Below, piece by piece: positions 36,571 to 47,300 of a stretch of DNA of 64,000 nt. The stretch comes from Erodium maritimum (lineage: Eukaryota > Streptophyta > Magnoliopsida > Geraniales > Geraniaceae). Within the stretch, counting starts at the first letter, position 1, and the number at the start of each line of letters is the position of its first letter. The notes beneath the pieces were generated by a model. It had not been told where the DNA came from. It saw only the letters and a program-made list of their open reading frames with translations, and did not search any database. The translations under genes and the position numbers were made by a program. The stretch covers positions 59,726,336 to 59,790,335 of the forward strand of contig OY997592.1 of the NCBI GenBank assembly GCA_963921825.1, in the 5' to 3' direction.

Positions 36571-37328
36571 GTAATTACAGTAACAGAAAACAATTCATTT
36601 CAAATTGAACTACAAAACTATAAACACACTTCATTTCAAATTGAACTTTAATTCCCAGATTTCCAACCATAACCGCCATAAATTTACTGACCTAACAATC
36701 CATTCTAGAACATCAACTCCCAGATTGCGAGCCAGAACAACCCCTGATTTTACGACCTAGAAATCCCCTAAACCGTATCTAAGCATAACGAATAAACCCC
36801 CCTAAATTTCTACATTCAAACAGGAATACAACGTAGCTACACGACAACTAAACACAATTTCACCCAAATTTCAGCCTATCTAAGCACAAGCAGAGAATGG
36901 AAACCGAGAACAGTTAGGGCTTACTTACCATCTCAGCTCCGACAATACTTGTAGCTCGTGGAGAATGGCCGGAAACTGGAACTCGATCCTTCGAGCTTGC
37001 TGGAGAAGAATGGAGACGATTCCTTGCTGGAGATCAGTTGGGTCGAAGGTTTCTGGGTTGTGGGGGGGTTTTGGTTTGAGTCGAAGAAGAAGAAGAAAAT
37101 AGAATTGAAGGAGGGAAAACGACACAGCTTAACGTAAGTTGTTTCAATTTGAAGTTGAAGCTGACTAGGATAATTTGAAGAGCTGACAATGATAGTTTGA
37201 AGATGACAAGACAATTTTGTTGAAGTGCATAAAGGGCACAAATGTAATCTCATGCATTTTACTGATAAAAAGAAAATAAAAAATAAAAGAAATAAGTTCA
37301 GCTAAATTACGGGGTCTGCCACCCTAAG
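36571..37328. other. Right subterminal region of the MULE
   Basis: It probably holds the 5' leader of the ULP-like gene. A donor-like 'tacttacc' at about 36922-36929 would put an upstream exon at about 36930-37130 on minus. No inverted counterpart to the left subterminal region is evident beyond the ~36-bp end. Confidence 0.4.
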
Positions 37329-37364
37329 ACTTTGCTAGAAAAAGGCCATTTTGGTAAATTGGCC
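37329..37364 (-). repeat. Right terminal inverted repeat of the MULE
   Basis: Mirror of 25921-25956. It is followed directly by the 10-bp duplication. Confidence 0.7.
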
Positions 37365-38346
37365 TATTCAAAAATCTGATTTCTCTTAATTATTTAATCT
37401 TTTTTTATTCATTCAAATTGATTTTGAAAAGAGAGAAGTCATCATTTCAATCTTGAAATGTGTTGAGGACATTTCTTGTCAAAATATGTCACTTGACTTT
37501 GCACTTAAGTATTTCTTCCAACAACTCTTTTTTTTAATTATCAAGTGCCAAGTTTTTGTCTATAAAAGCCCTCATTTGTTTCTTCATTTCAAGACACAAC
37601 ACTTCTACTATTTCTCTACAAAAATTCTGCACAAAGTTCTTCTTCATCTTTGAGAGAAAAGTCATCTTGAGAGCTCTATTCTTTCTTGTTCTAGAATTTG
37701 TTTTCAAAATCATGAACTAAAGTTTCATATCATTGAAAAACATATATTCTTATTGTTATATCTCTTCTTGAACATGTTATGTTCTCTTTGTAAACTATTT
37801 TGAAATCCTCTTCTCTCAAAATCATCTTGAGCTAAGCCTTACATATCTTGAAATCATATATAGCTTGCTTGTATTTCATCTTTATATCTTGATTGTAATT
37901 GAAGCATTGTGTTTATTCTATATAAGATTAAACACATTGTATTGTTGACTTTTGGTGAGTTGACCTCAATATCTTCTATTGTAATTGGCCTTGTAGGCTA
38001 GAAAAAGGGTGTTGTAGTTGGTTGCAAGTTTTGTTCTTGCAAAGTGTTGTAGTGGTTGCAAGATTTGTTCTTGCTTCCCATTTGGTGTTGTAACTTTCAA
38101 GATTAGTTCTTGTGAGACTTGTAACATTTACTATAAGTTAGTAAAAGGCCGAACTCTAAGTGAGTTCTTTAGTGTGGACGTAGCAACTCTAAGGAGAGTT
38201 GTGAACCACGTATATCTTGTGTTGGCTTTCTCTATCTTGCTATCTTTGCTTATTGTTTAAATTTTCGAGTTTGTTTTTAAGTTGCTATATTTTGTAATCA
38301 ATCTATTCACACACCCCCCTCTAGATTGATTCCTTGGGACCTAACA

Positions 38347-39411
38347 AGATGGAACACGAGAAAATAAATAGTGAGTAGGAGTGACAAAATTAATATTGTG
38401 CAGATATGTAGACATAGACAAAGCGAAATGCCAGAAGTTAGGGGGGGCAGATGAATGTACCAGTAAGGTACGAATAATATTATTGATCGTACGAAATTTA
38501 CGCTCTGCACGTCCATTTTGGGGAGATGTATACGGGCACGAGAGTTGAAACAGCATGCCAAAGTCCGAGCATATTTTACGAAGTGGTCCATTATCAAACT
38601 CCTTGCCGTTGTCGCATTGGAACGCCTTGATGGATGTGCCAAACTGAGTACGGACATATGAGCGAAATGATACAAATATAGAATATGCTTGAGATTTAGT
38701 TTTTAACGGAAAAGTCCGTACAAAGTTAGTAAAATCACCAATCAATAGTAAATAGTAATGGTGCCCTGCAAAACTCAAAACAGGCGATGTCCATAAGTCC
38801 CCATGAATAATGTCAAAGTGTGCAAAAGTACAAGTACAAGAAATATGAAATGGCAATTTAATGTTTTTCGCAAGGGCACAAGACTGACAGAAACAACTAG
38901 AATGAGATCCGCAGCGGACCAGATTATTACGCCGAAGAGCATTAAAGACCAGAGCACCAGGGTGACCCAACCGAGAATGCCAAACAGATGAAGAGGAAAC
39001 CAAAAATGACGACTCTGCACCACGAGAAGAGGTAGATAATGAAGACACGAGATAAAGATCTCCCGAGCTATCACATCTCAGCATAACTTTGCCCGTCTGA
39101 TAGTCCTTCACAGAAAAACCAAATCGATCAAAATCAACAGAAACATTATTATCTGTGACGAAATGGCGTACATATACCATGTTTTTAATAATGTGAGGGG
39201 CATGAATAATATTAGACAAGGTTAAAGATGGATGGTCATGGGTTAAGAATGCATCACTGTAACCCACTATTGGAATATGATTGTCATTTCCTACCACAAC
39301 ATGACGATTAGAATTGCAATTGACATAAGAATAGAGACTACCTGATTGGGAAGTCATATGGGAAGTCGCACCTGAGTCCATGTACCATTGGTCGGGTGGA
39401 GTCAACGTCAT
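38347..39411 (-). pseudogene. Copia protease/integrase part of pol
   Basis: In order: protease-like 'YMDSGATSHMT' (active-site D-S-G), GAG-pre-integrase zinc-binding segment 'HSRLGHPG', and integrase core with 'HGDLWTSPV', 'FQCDNGKEFDN' and 'PYTSPQNGRAERKFRTI', so the D, D and E positions are present. The frame is cut just after 'YLFSRVPS' by the solo-LTR insertion and resumes at 25134 on the same strand. Confidence 0.88.
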
Positions 39412-40500
39412 AGAGTTGAAGGCGACATCAATATTTGTAGGAACGTTGTGCTCTGTCCCAGGGGTGGAGGAGGATGTTCGGGGTGCATGGCTGAAATAGG
39501 AGTGGGCAGCTCCATTCTGATGCTCGGTTGGGCCACGTGAGGTAGGATTGGGCCCAAGTAAGCCTGTAGAATTCTGATTTCCAACGCTGCCAGGACCAGG
39601 AGTGTGTGTCTGCTACAGATGTGAGTTTGGGCCGCCCATCAAGCCAGCCCACTGAGCCCGCTGCTGTTGTCCATACCACTCGGCCTGGGTTGGATAAGGG
39701 CACGAGCCATGGTGAAATTGAGGCCCACGATTCTGGAAACGAGAATCAGATCTCACGTCAGAATCAAATAAATGATCGGAATTGCGATGCTGCGATCGAC
39801 CGCCGCCATTCCTGTTCCGTCCCCGACCTCCCCTGTCAGGACGCTGCCCACGATGCTGCCGGCCGGAAGGTGCTCCACCAGTCGAGTTCGAGTTGCCAGA
39901 CATCTGGGACAATAGTGCTGAAGGATTTCCCAAAAGCATGGCCTGTTTCTATTTTCGAACCTCCTCTAGTATGAGCTGCGATCTGGCCTCGTGGAACATG
40001 GGCAATAGATCCCTCTGTTGTATAAGAGCAGCGACATGGTCATAGGTATTAGATAAGCCCGTGACCATCTGCACAACCAATCTGTTATTGGACACCGGTG
40101 CTCCGACATTAGCGAGCTGGTCAGCGAGAGATTTGAGCTCCTGATAGTAAGCTGACACACTTGTGAATGACTCCAGCCGAGTGTTTGAGAATTGATTCTC
40201 AAGATGAACTATCTGGTATGTCGATTATCTTGAAAAATACTACGTAAAGCATACCAAGCCCGAGCAGGGAGGATATGGTGAGTTACTTGAAATGTCTGAC
40301 AATGAATTTTGAAGAGCTCCGCCCACGATGAATAGTGTTGCTTCTCCATGTCCAGCACAATAGGAATAGCAAGACGTATATTTGTGACGGTGAGAGCAGG
40401 GTGACTCGCCATGTGCAGCCGGTTGTTGAGTAGCTGGAGCTTGCAGGAACCGATCCTGATTTTTGCTGCAATATGCGATTCTGATATTGCTGCAAATGGA
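39412..40500 (-). pseudogene. Copia gag region, degenerate
   Basis: The fragments resemble the UBN2/Retrotran_gag family: a helical part around 40158-39949 ('[12 protein letters not shown]', '[14 protein letters not shown]') followed by a Gly/Arg/Asn/Gln-rich tail around 39939-39613. In-frame stops and shifts separate the pieces (for example the fragments at 40412-40209, 40158-39949 and 39939-39613). No CCHC zinc knuckle is visible. Confidence 0.75.
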
Positions 40501-40603
40501 ACTTGCGTGAATAGTAAACAGAATAGAAGTGATAGGGTGGAGAAATTGAAATTAGCGGAAGAGATAGATTTAGAAAAGAGGTAGAGTTGGATTAAAACTC
40601 AAG

Positions 40604-40615
40604 GCTATGATACCA
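40604..40615 (-). other. Primer binding site (initiator tRNA-Met type)
   Basis: On minus it reads TGGTATCATAGC directly after the LTR, 11 of 12 matches to the common plant TGGTATCAGAGC site. Confidence 0.85.
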
Positions 40616-40739
40616 TAATGGTTTTGTTGTGAATCGTGTCTTCTGTATTCCATTAATTGTGAATATATACACTCTACATGATAAGGATAACTCCTATCCA
40701 AATGTATTGCATTTGATATTTGAATTAGATATGCTAACA
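40616..40739 (-). repeat. 5' LTR of the copia element (124 bp)
   Basis: It begins TGTTAGC and ends CCATTA on the minus strand. It nearly matches 22951-23074 and is followed at once by the primer site. It is short for a copia LTR. Confidence 0.9.
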
Positions 40740-42289
40740 TTCTCCATCAAAGCCTCTCCAAACAAGAAACTTATCAATGTCATCATAAAAAAGTTGAACC
40801 GGTATGTGTGCATTTACCAATACTACTCGCCTCCTTTCCCGTGATCATCTCGAGAATAACCATCCCAAGATCGTACACATCCTTGCGAGCAAAGCTCGAA
40901 CGAGCACTTTGTGTGCTCGTGAAGCAGACATTTCCTAAGTTTGATATCCTCGGGTTGAAATTGTGATCCAGAAGTATGCATTTGGAGGATATGTTGAGAT
41001 GGAAGACTTGGGCGGAGGGATTATTGTGGAGCCAAGTCAACCCTCTTGCAACCCTCATGGCGATTTTGAGCCTCAAAGGCCAATCCAAGAGCATGAACTT
41101 GGAGGGATGTTTTTGTTAAGGAAGATGAAGCCAATGGTGAAGGTTTTTGTTGGACATGTATGTGTAGACAAGAAGGCTTTCATGGGTTTCTACGAAGAAC
41201 CTTAAGAGCGGAACCAAGTTTGTATGTCTCAAGTTGTTAAGAATCATGGCCTCACTCACATAATGTTCCTGAAGATGTTGATTGTGGTATAACTTCTTTA
41301 CTGCTAGGAAGGAACCATTTGGTAGTGTTGCTTTGTGCATCGTCCCTCTCTTCCCCACCCCAATCACACTGTTTTGGTTAAAATCGTTGGTTGCGCTTTT
41401 AATCGCTGCAAGATTTAGTCTTTGAACAAAATTCTCGGGCTCTAAGACCTGGACATGAGAGAGAGTCAAAATCGTAAAGAAAATAAGAGTTCATTATATA
41501 TGGTTGTTTACGGGTTTGAAGGTAGATTATTTAAAAGAGGAGATGAGCCCATTATAACGGTTTATTTTACAAAATTTAAAAGAAATTAATATTTATTTTG
41601 CTTGAACATGCATATGTAACCATATAAGAGGATTAACTCAACTGATAAATGAAAGTCTAATTAGAATTTTATTTTAGCATGTATCCATGACCAAGCTAGT
41701 AGGGGGAAGTTCATGTCACCTTCGAATTGTTTCTTCTAGAGCTCATATTGATCCGCACTACTACTCTTGTCATCCTCGAGCTCATATTGATCCGCACTAT
41801 TTCTCTTGTCTTCCTCGTCGTTGTAACCATTGCCATCGAAAATAACATAAAAGTAAAAACAGAAAGAAGAAAGCAAGCTACATAGCTAACCAGGAACCCG
41901 ACTACAAAAGAAATAGGAGAACTATCGTCTTTTTCCTCCTTCACGCAAGGATCCAAAGAAAGGCCGCACAGTCTCAGATTACATGTTGATATAAGAATAA
42001 GGATCTACCTATAAAGGTTGGGGTCACACCCAAAACTAACAAGATTATCTTTTCAGCGATGAAAGACCGACACGATATAAATGATCTGTTTTAAACAAAA
42101 TTTACATTACCCTCGTAACTCGATGCATCAAAAGAAGCTGTCGAGGGTACCTCCCCAAACAAATGGTTGTTGGCAACACTAAAAGTTATCAATAGGAGCA
42201 TTGCGCCAATTTGTGGAGGGATAGGACTCTTTAGCCTAACGTAAGGATGGACAAAGAAGGTTGGGAACAACAAAACAGTAGCCATGTTG

Positions 42290-43231
42290 TTCTTGCAAAT
42301 TATAAGATGGCAACAAAATAGAATATTGTCTAGCTATATGTCGTAGGACGTCCGACGCTCATAAACCCGTAACAATAGTCTAGTTGTCATCTTAGACAAA
42401 AAAAATATATATATCCCTATGTCCGACTACCCTGTGCTGAAAAATTAAATAGTTAAAAACAAAACAGTAAAACCATAACCAAACAAAGTACTGTAGACCA
42501 GAAAATAAACAAAAATAACTGGAACTCTTTGGTGTGTACTCGCCCCGCAAGCCAATATCATCGGACTGAGTCATGAGTCGTGAGGAGTAGGCCATCATCC
42601 AATCCATCTACCCAAGCCCTAACCAGGCTCATGGGGCCTGACGGGGCTGTTTACTAATATGAACATGATTCATGAATAGTTGAGGACGAATGAGGAGACA
42701 CCATGTGGCCTTTAAAAAAATATATTTTTGCATTTTATTTTCTTTCTTTTAATATTAATTCTATTTTCTTTACTATGTTATCTTAATTTTCTTTTCTTTT
42801 CTTTAAATTCTATTTTCTTTCAATATTTATTTTTCTAATCTTTTCCTAATTCTTAAAAAAAATCTTCCAATTCTAGTTACTTTTTTTTTACTATTTTATA
42901 AATTTCTACTCTTTGTTTTTATATTTTATTTATTCCTTTTTTAATATATATTTTTTATTACTTGTTTATTCATTATTTTATTAAAAAAATCGATCATTTT
43001 TATTTTTTTATTAATTTTTTTATTATATAATAATAAATATTATTTATTAGTTTTATTTGTTATATTTTTATTTTTATTGAGTATTTGATAAATTCAACGA
43101 AATAATATTACTTATTTAATCAACATAAAAAAATCCTTAAAAATTCTGTATTTGAAATCCACCATTACCATATGTGGATCAATAATTTTTAATTTAAACT
43201 AATGAATCAATTCATCAATAAATATTTCTAA
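42290..43231. other. AT-rich intergenic stretch without a gene
   Basis: From about 42710 to 43130 the sequence is nearly all A and T, with 'tttctttt' and 'attttatt' phrases. I see no gene, RNA or element end. It could act as a scaffold-attachment-like region, but nothing here proves that. Confidence 0.6.
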
Positions 43232-43948
43232 GAGCATAATACAATGGATGAAATCGGATGATCAAACTGTATGTTGACTGTGCAAAATTATGGTTTGCAT
43301 GTCCTGAAATAAACTGTGATCTATAGTGGTACAAACCAGATAGGGGTCCGGATTGTGAGTGAATGTTGAATTGATATTTTGCTGATTTAGTTAAATGCTT
43401 TATTAAATAGTAAACGTTTTATAAAATTGAAATAAATTTTGGTAAAAATAACTAATAATAAAATAAATAAATTATAAATAATCTTAACACAAGAAAATAA
43501 TTAATAATTGCATTGCATGTTTAATTGCATTGCTCGGGAGCCCGATTAGACCCGAAAAATACTAAGATTTCGTCGAAAACGGACACTGACGAGTTTTATA
43601 TTATAGAAAAAAAATATTTGGTCAATTTTAAATGTTGTCTAATATTAGTTATAGCGTAAAGTTATCTATTTATATTTTAATTTTTGACTAATCCTATATA
43701 GATAAATCTGATTTTATGTATTTTTTTAAAAAAACAATTTGGGATGGTCACGTGTTGCAAAATGGATGGCTAACGCACACTCGGGCTAAACGACCTGTAC
43801 GGCGTGCGGGTGGCACGTCGCCCCGCGAACCATATTTTTTCGGTTCACGGATCGTAAAATAGACTTCCCACAATACACCGACCCGCAAACCGTAAAAAAA
43901 GATTCGGTGCACGGGGCGCAACACGGTTTGGGTCCGCTGTAGATGCTC
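43232..43948. mobile_element. Probable PIF/Harbinger-type MITE (717 bp)
   Basis: The left end GAGCATAATACAATGG and the complement of the right end, GAGCATCTACAGCGG, are similar. The GAGCATC start is shared with the Harbinger element at 63256. The 3-bp flanks are TAA (43229-43231) and TGA (43949-43951), so the duplication is imperfect. The interior is non-coding. Confidence 0.5.
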
Positions 43949-44340
43949 TGATTCAATATTTAGAAATATGATCTTCTAATTAAATATCCTACAATATACA
44001 TGTTATTGTACATCTTTGATAGCCCTGAAACTATCCTCATTCATTGAAACTATCCTCATTCATTGTGCATGCTTTCAGGGACCTTTTAAAAGTTCAAAAA
44101 AAAGAAGCTCTCTTCGAGTTCTGGGAGCGGATTCGAGGGCGGCGCGTGATCCCCAAACCAAGAGGTTTCTGGAAAAACTAACCTAACCAGGTGAATATTT
44201 TGGCGGGAAAAAAACCCTCGATAATTTACCATTGCCTTTTCGAATTCCTCACACTACACACAATCTCCCCCAAATTCCTCTCTCGCTCTCTCCGGAGAAA
44301 CTTCTACCGAATCCCTCTCCGGCCAACGCCCAGATCCACC

Positions 44341-47300
44341 ATGGCCGGACATCGCCGCCGAACGGCCGTCGCGGCGGATGGTGCCACCGGAGAAGAAAAT
44401 GGGTCGATTGAGGAAGAACCCGTTATCTTCCCGGACGACCAGTCATTCCAATCAGAGGTTGCGGTGCTGCGTCGGCGCTGGGAGCTAGCGTCTGTTCTCA
44501 ACTTCTTGAGTGTAAGACTGTTTACGAGTCTGGGTTTGTTTGAATGTGCGTTGCCTTTTTTCTGTTTGGTTGAAGAAAAATCGATGATTTGCAGGTTTTC
44601 AAGCCTGTTATTGGGAAGGATTTGAAGGCGGTACCTTCTGAGCAGATTGAGATGGGTCTGATTCAGCCTAACAGTTTACTTGCTCAGCTTCACATAATCC
44701 TCTTAAAGGTCTCTTTTCGTTCTTCCTTGATTAATGCGTATATGGTCGGTGATGATTTCTATTAAGCTTTTTAGGGGTCTTGCTGTCCAGTTGTTTAATT
44801 GGTTGGTGGGTTACGTGAACGAATAGATATGGGTGAAAAACATTTATTTAAGATAATTACTTACGCAGCTGAATGTTTAAGTCCCATCATTGTTTACATG
44901 AAGATTGCATGTTATGTCAAAAGTTTCAGTTGGACTTTGGCTGTATACAATTTTGTTAAATATTGATCATAATTAGACTTGCTTGAAGGGGAAAACTTTC
45001 CTGGCTGTTTATTCTGAATCTAACCTTAGAGTTGTAGTAGTGTGTAGCTCTGTATCTGTTTGTATCTTTGCAAGTATGCTAGATGTTGAATCTGTATTTG
45101 TTGAATCTGTGCAATGATGTTTTCTTATCAAACCTCAAACATTTTACCAATGAAAATGGTAGGATTCACCATTTCTGTAAACATGGGATTTTGATGCTCT
45201 AGCATATTTGTACCTGAGGTAGCTTATGGTGGCACAAGAAAGATATTATTCAGAATAAGAGTTGGGGAGTATATTGATTAATCAGGAAGAAAACTGGTAT
45301 ATTTGTTGAAAATCTCATGAAACCAGAAAAGGGTTTTTGAGTATGCTATTCCCAAATGTTTCTTCCGAATATAAAAAAACCTTCACCCCTTTTGTTTCCT
45401 TTAGTTTTGTGACAATGCCTCTTTCCATCATACTTATATACCTGATTTTTTCAGGGAATACCACCTGCGAGCAAAATTTTGAATAGTCCGGGGTCTACAG
45501 ATGCATGGGTAACTGTACTTTGTAAGAAACTGAAACCCTGGTGGCAATGGGTAAGTCAAGTCTGGTTGCAACTGGCTATACTGTATTCTTATAAAAAAAA
45601 AGGATAATTTTACAATATAAAGCTCAATTACCGTTCATGTGCAGGTTGCTGAAGGAGAGTTTCCTTTAAATGCTGCTGATGGGTATTACTCATGACCTTT
45701 GGCTTTCACACCTTGCCCCTTGTTTATTATGTAGTATTCTTCTTCTTAACTTTAATCAAAACTGTTGGTTCCAATGACTGTCCAGAGAGGAGATGTCCAG
45801 ATACAAGGAACTCAGTCCAACAAATCGACTTCTAATTATGAAAGCACTGTGTGAACTTCGAGTTGAGGTAATATGTGCTGCCTAATTGGTAAATGAAACT
45901 ATCCATAATATAACACATGCATTTACACATTTATTTATTTATTTTGTTCTACATTTTGAGTCTTTCTGTTTTCACTTGCATTTACACATTTTTATTTTAT
46001 TTTGTTCTACATTTTGAGTCTTTCTGTTTTCTTGATGCTTAAGTATATTGCAGAGAAATTATAAATGAAAGTATGCCGTGTTTCTGATACAAGTCAGTTC
46101 TTCTGTTTGCAGCAATATGACGCAGTGGACTATATCAACGATTCTTTAAAGGATGGGACTGAAGTGTCTTCTTTCTGCAAAGATGATATTGGATTTGATG
46201 GAAAACACACTTCATATTGGTAAAGTTTTGAGTGTAGTCTGCATACTGCATTAGATGTTTCTTTGCAATGAATACTGATCATTCACTTTGTTCGTGTCAG
46301 GTTCGATGGAAATGCAGTTACCGGGTATAGATTGTACAAGGAAGTTAAAACTGGATTGAAAAAATTGAAGGGCAAAACGTTAACTGTTCCAAGTATTAGC
46401 TTTCAGTGGGAAACACTAGCAACTAATCTTGAAGAATTTCGTAAAGTTGCAGTAAGAATGCAAATTCTCTTCTGTATTAGGATCGAGGCAAATATAATTT
46501 ATTTCAATTTGCTTATGTCCTTAAATCACAGGAAGAACTTGTGATGAGCAAGGTTCCAGCCATAGTTGCTGTTGGTAAGACTATTGAGGCTGATGCTGTT
46601 TCAGTTCTTGAAAGAAGTATAAAGGTGAATCTTTTGGGGAAAATTCATGATTTTATATCTGTACTTTCTTGGGGTGTCAGCTGAATGGCTATGGGTATTG
46701 CTTGTGTTGTAATGCTAATGGATTGTAGTTGATTTAACAGAATAAAGAAAATGCACTCAAAAGGAAACAAAGGCTAGAGATGTTTCTCAATAGTTCCAAA
46801 AATTGCCCTAGGATTGCTCGATCATGCCGTAGTCGCAGGCCTGTCAGTTACACATACGGTATGTTATGAATTATTATTTTGCCAAGTTTGTAAACTAATT
46901 TATGTTCCTTGACATTGCTTATGATAAATAGCTTTGATCATAATCAACTAATAAGATGTGTGGTTTTGAAGCCGTTCGACATCTTTCTTAACATACAATC
47001 TAAGATGTACTATGCACATCAACGCTACCAGACCCTTTTACAGTACTACGTTTTTTATATAATATTGTGTGTCTGTATTTGTGAAAGCTAGATATTAAAA
47101 CCAGCACTGACAAATGTGCCTTCAAAAACATTTCTATAAATTTCCTAAAAAGATTTATACTTTTAACCATATTTGTAAGTCCATTTATTTCTTGTTATAA
47201 GCTGTTGTTTTATTTTCACTTTCAAGTTGCTTATCACAACTATGTACAGTATGTTCCTAGTTTAATTATCTATGTTTTTGTGCCTTGTGTTTTTTGTGCT

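Larger units (their letters stand above)
25921..37364. mobile_element. ULP-carrying Mutator-like element (Kaonashi/CUMULE type), 11.4 kb, defective
   Basis: A perfect 10-bp duplication TATTCAAAAA flanks it (25911-25920 and 37365-37374). The ends are weak inverted repeats: about 28 of 36 bases agree, core 'aaatggcctttt', with GACC at left and GGCC at right. Inside are a MuDR-type transposase pseudogene on plus, a GRF zinc-finger gene on plus, an acidic protein frame on minus and an Ulp1-like protease pseudogene on minus. MULEs carrying ULP-like genes are known in plants. The DDE core is deleted, so this copy is non-autonomous. Confidence 0.85.
25140..38346. mobile_element. Solo LTR (about 1.75 kb) of another LTR retrotransposon, itself split by a MULE
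   Basis: The outer ends are TGTTGTGACG (25140) and GACCTAACA (38346), i.e. TG...CA. The 5-bp flanks GGATG (25135-25139) and AGATG (38347-38351) match at 4 of 5, and removing the insert with one flank restores the copia pol frame. The LTR proper is 25140-25920 plus 37375-38346. The right part carries a TATA box ('ctataaaagc', about 37560), a transcribed leader, and the 'cacccccctctagattgattcc' type of terminus known from plant copia LTRs. There is no second LTR, primer site or internal coding sequence, hence solo. On this reading it is in plus orientation. Confidence 0.8.
22951..40739 (-). mobile_element. Ty1/copia retrotransposon inserted in the kinase exon (about 4.6 kb without nested inserts)
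   Basis: Two 124-bp LTRs lie at 22951-23074 and 40616-40739 with six differences by eye (about 95% identity). A perfect 5-bp target duplication TTCTC flanks it (22946-22950 and 40740-40744). On minus the order is LTR, primer site, gag, protease/integrase, reverse transcriptase, RNase H, polypurine-like stretch (about 23075-23085), LTR. The coding region has several in-frame stops and is interrupted between integrase and RT by a 13.2-kb insert, so the element is dead. Confidence 0.92.
22775..42285 (-). pseudogene. BIR-type LRR receptor pseudokinase gene, broken and split by a transposon nest
   Basis: Parts in transcription order: LRR end and exit sequence (42285-42091, ending SFDASSYEGN), transmembrane/juxtamembrane part (41956-41711, hydrophobic 'FVVGFLVSYVACFLLSVFTF'), kinase N- and C-lobe (41448-40745), then after the 17.8-kb insertion the kinase tail (22945-22775, stop TAG at 22777-22775). 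The VAIK lysine is present (AVKK), but the catalytic HRD reads HLN and the DFG position reads NLG. That is typical of the inactive BIR kinases (At5g48380-like), which regulate BAK1. Extra damage: an in-frame TAA at 41118-41116, loss of the segment between the NLG and the 'KDVYDLG' helix, and a frame slip near 40785. When the copia insertion and one 5-bp TTCTC copy are ignored, the frame runs straight from FDGE into IYQLFGIAC. Upstream LRRs and a start are not identifiable. Confidence 0.82.

Noticed and set aside
40604-40615. tRNA gene fragment
   Set aside because: Only 12 bases match and they directly follow an LTR, so this is a primer binding site.
44191-44340. Upstream in-frame ATG as the DDR4 start
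   Set aside because: The 50 extra codons are pyrimidine-rich leader-like sequence, and the protein's recognisable part starts after the 44341 ATG. It cannot be fully excluded.
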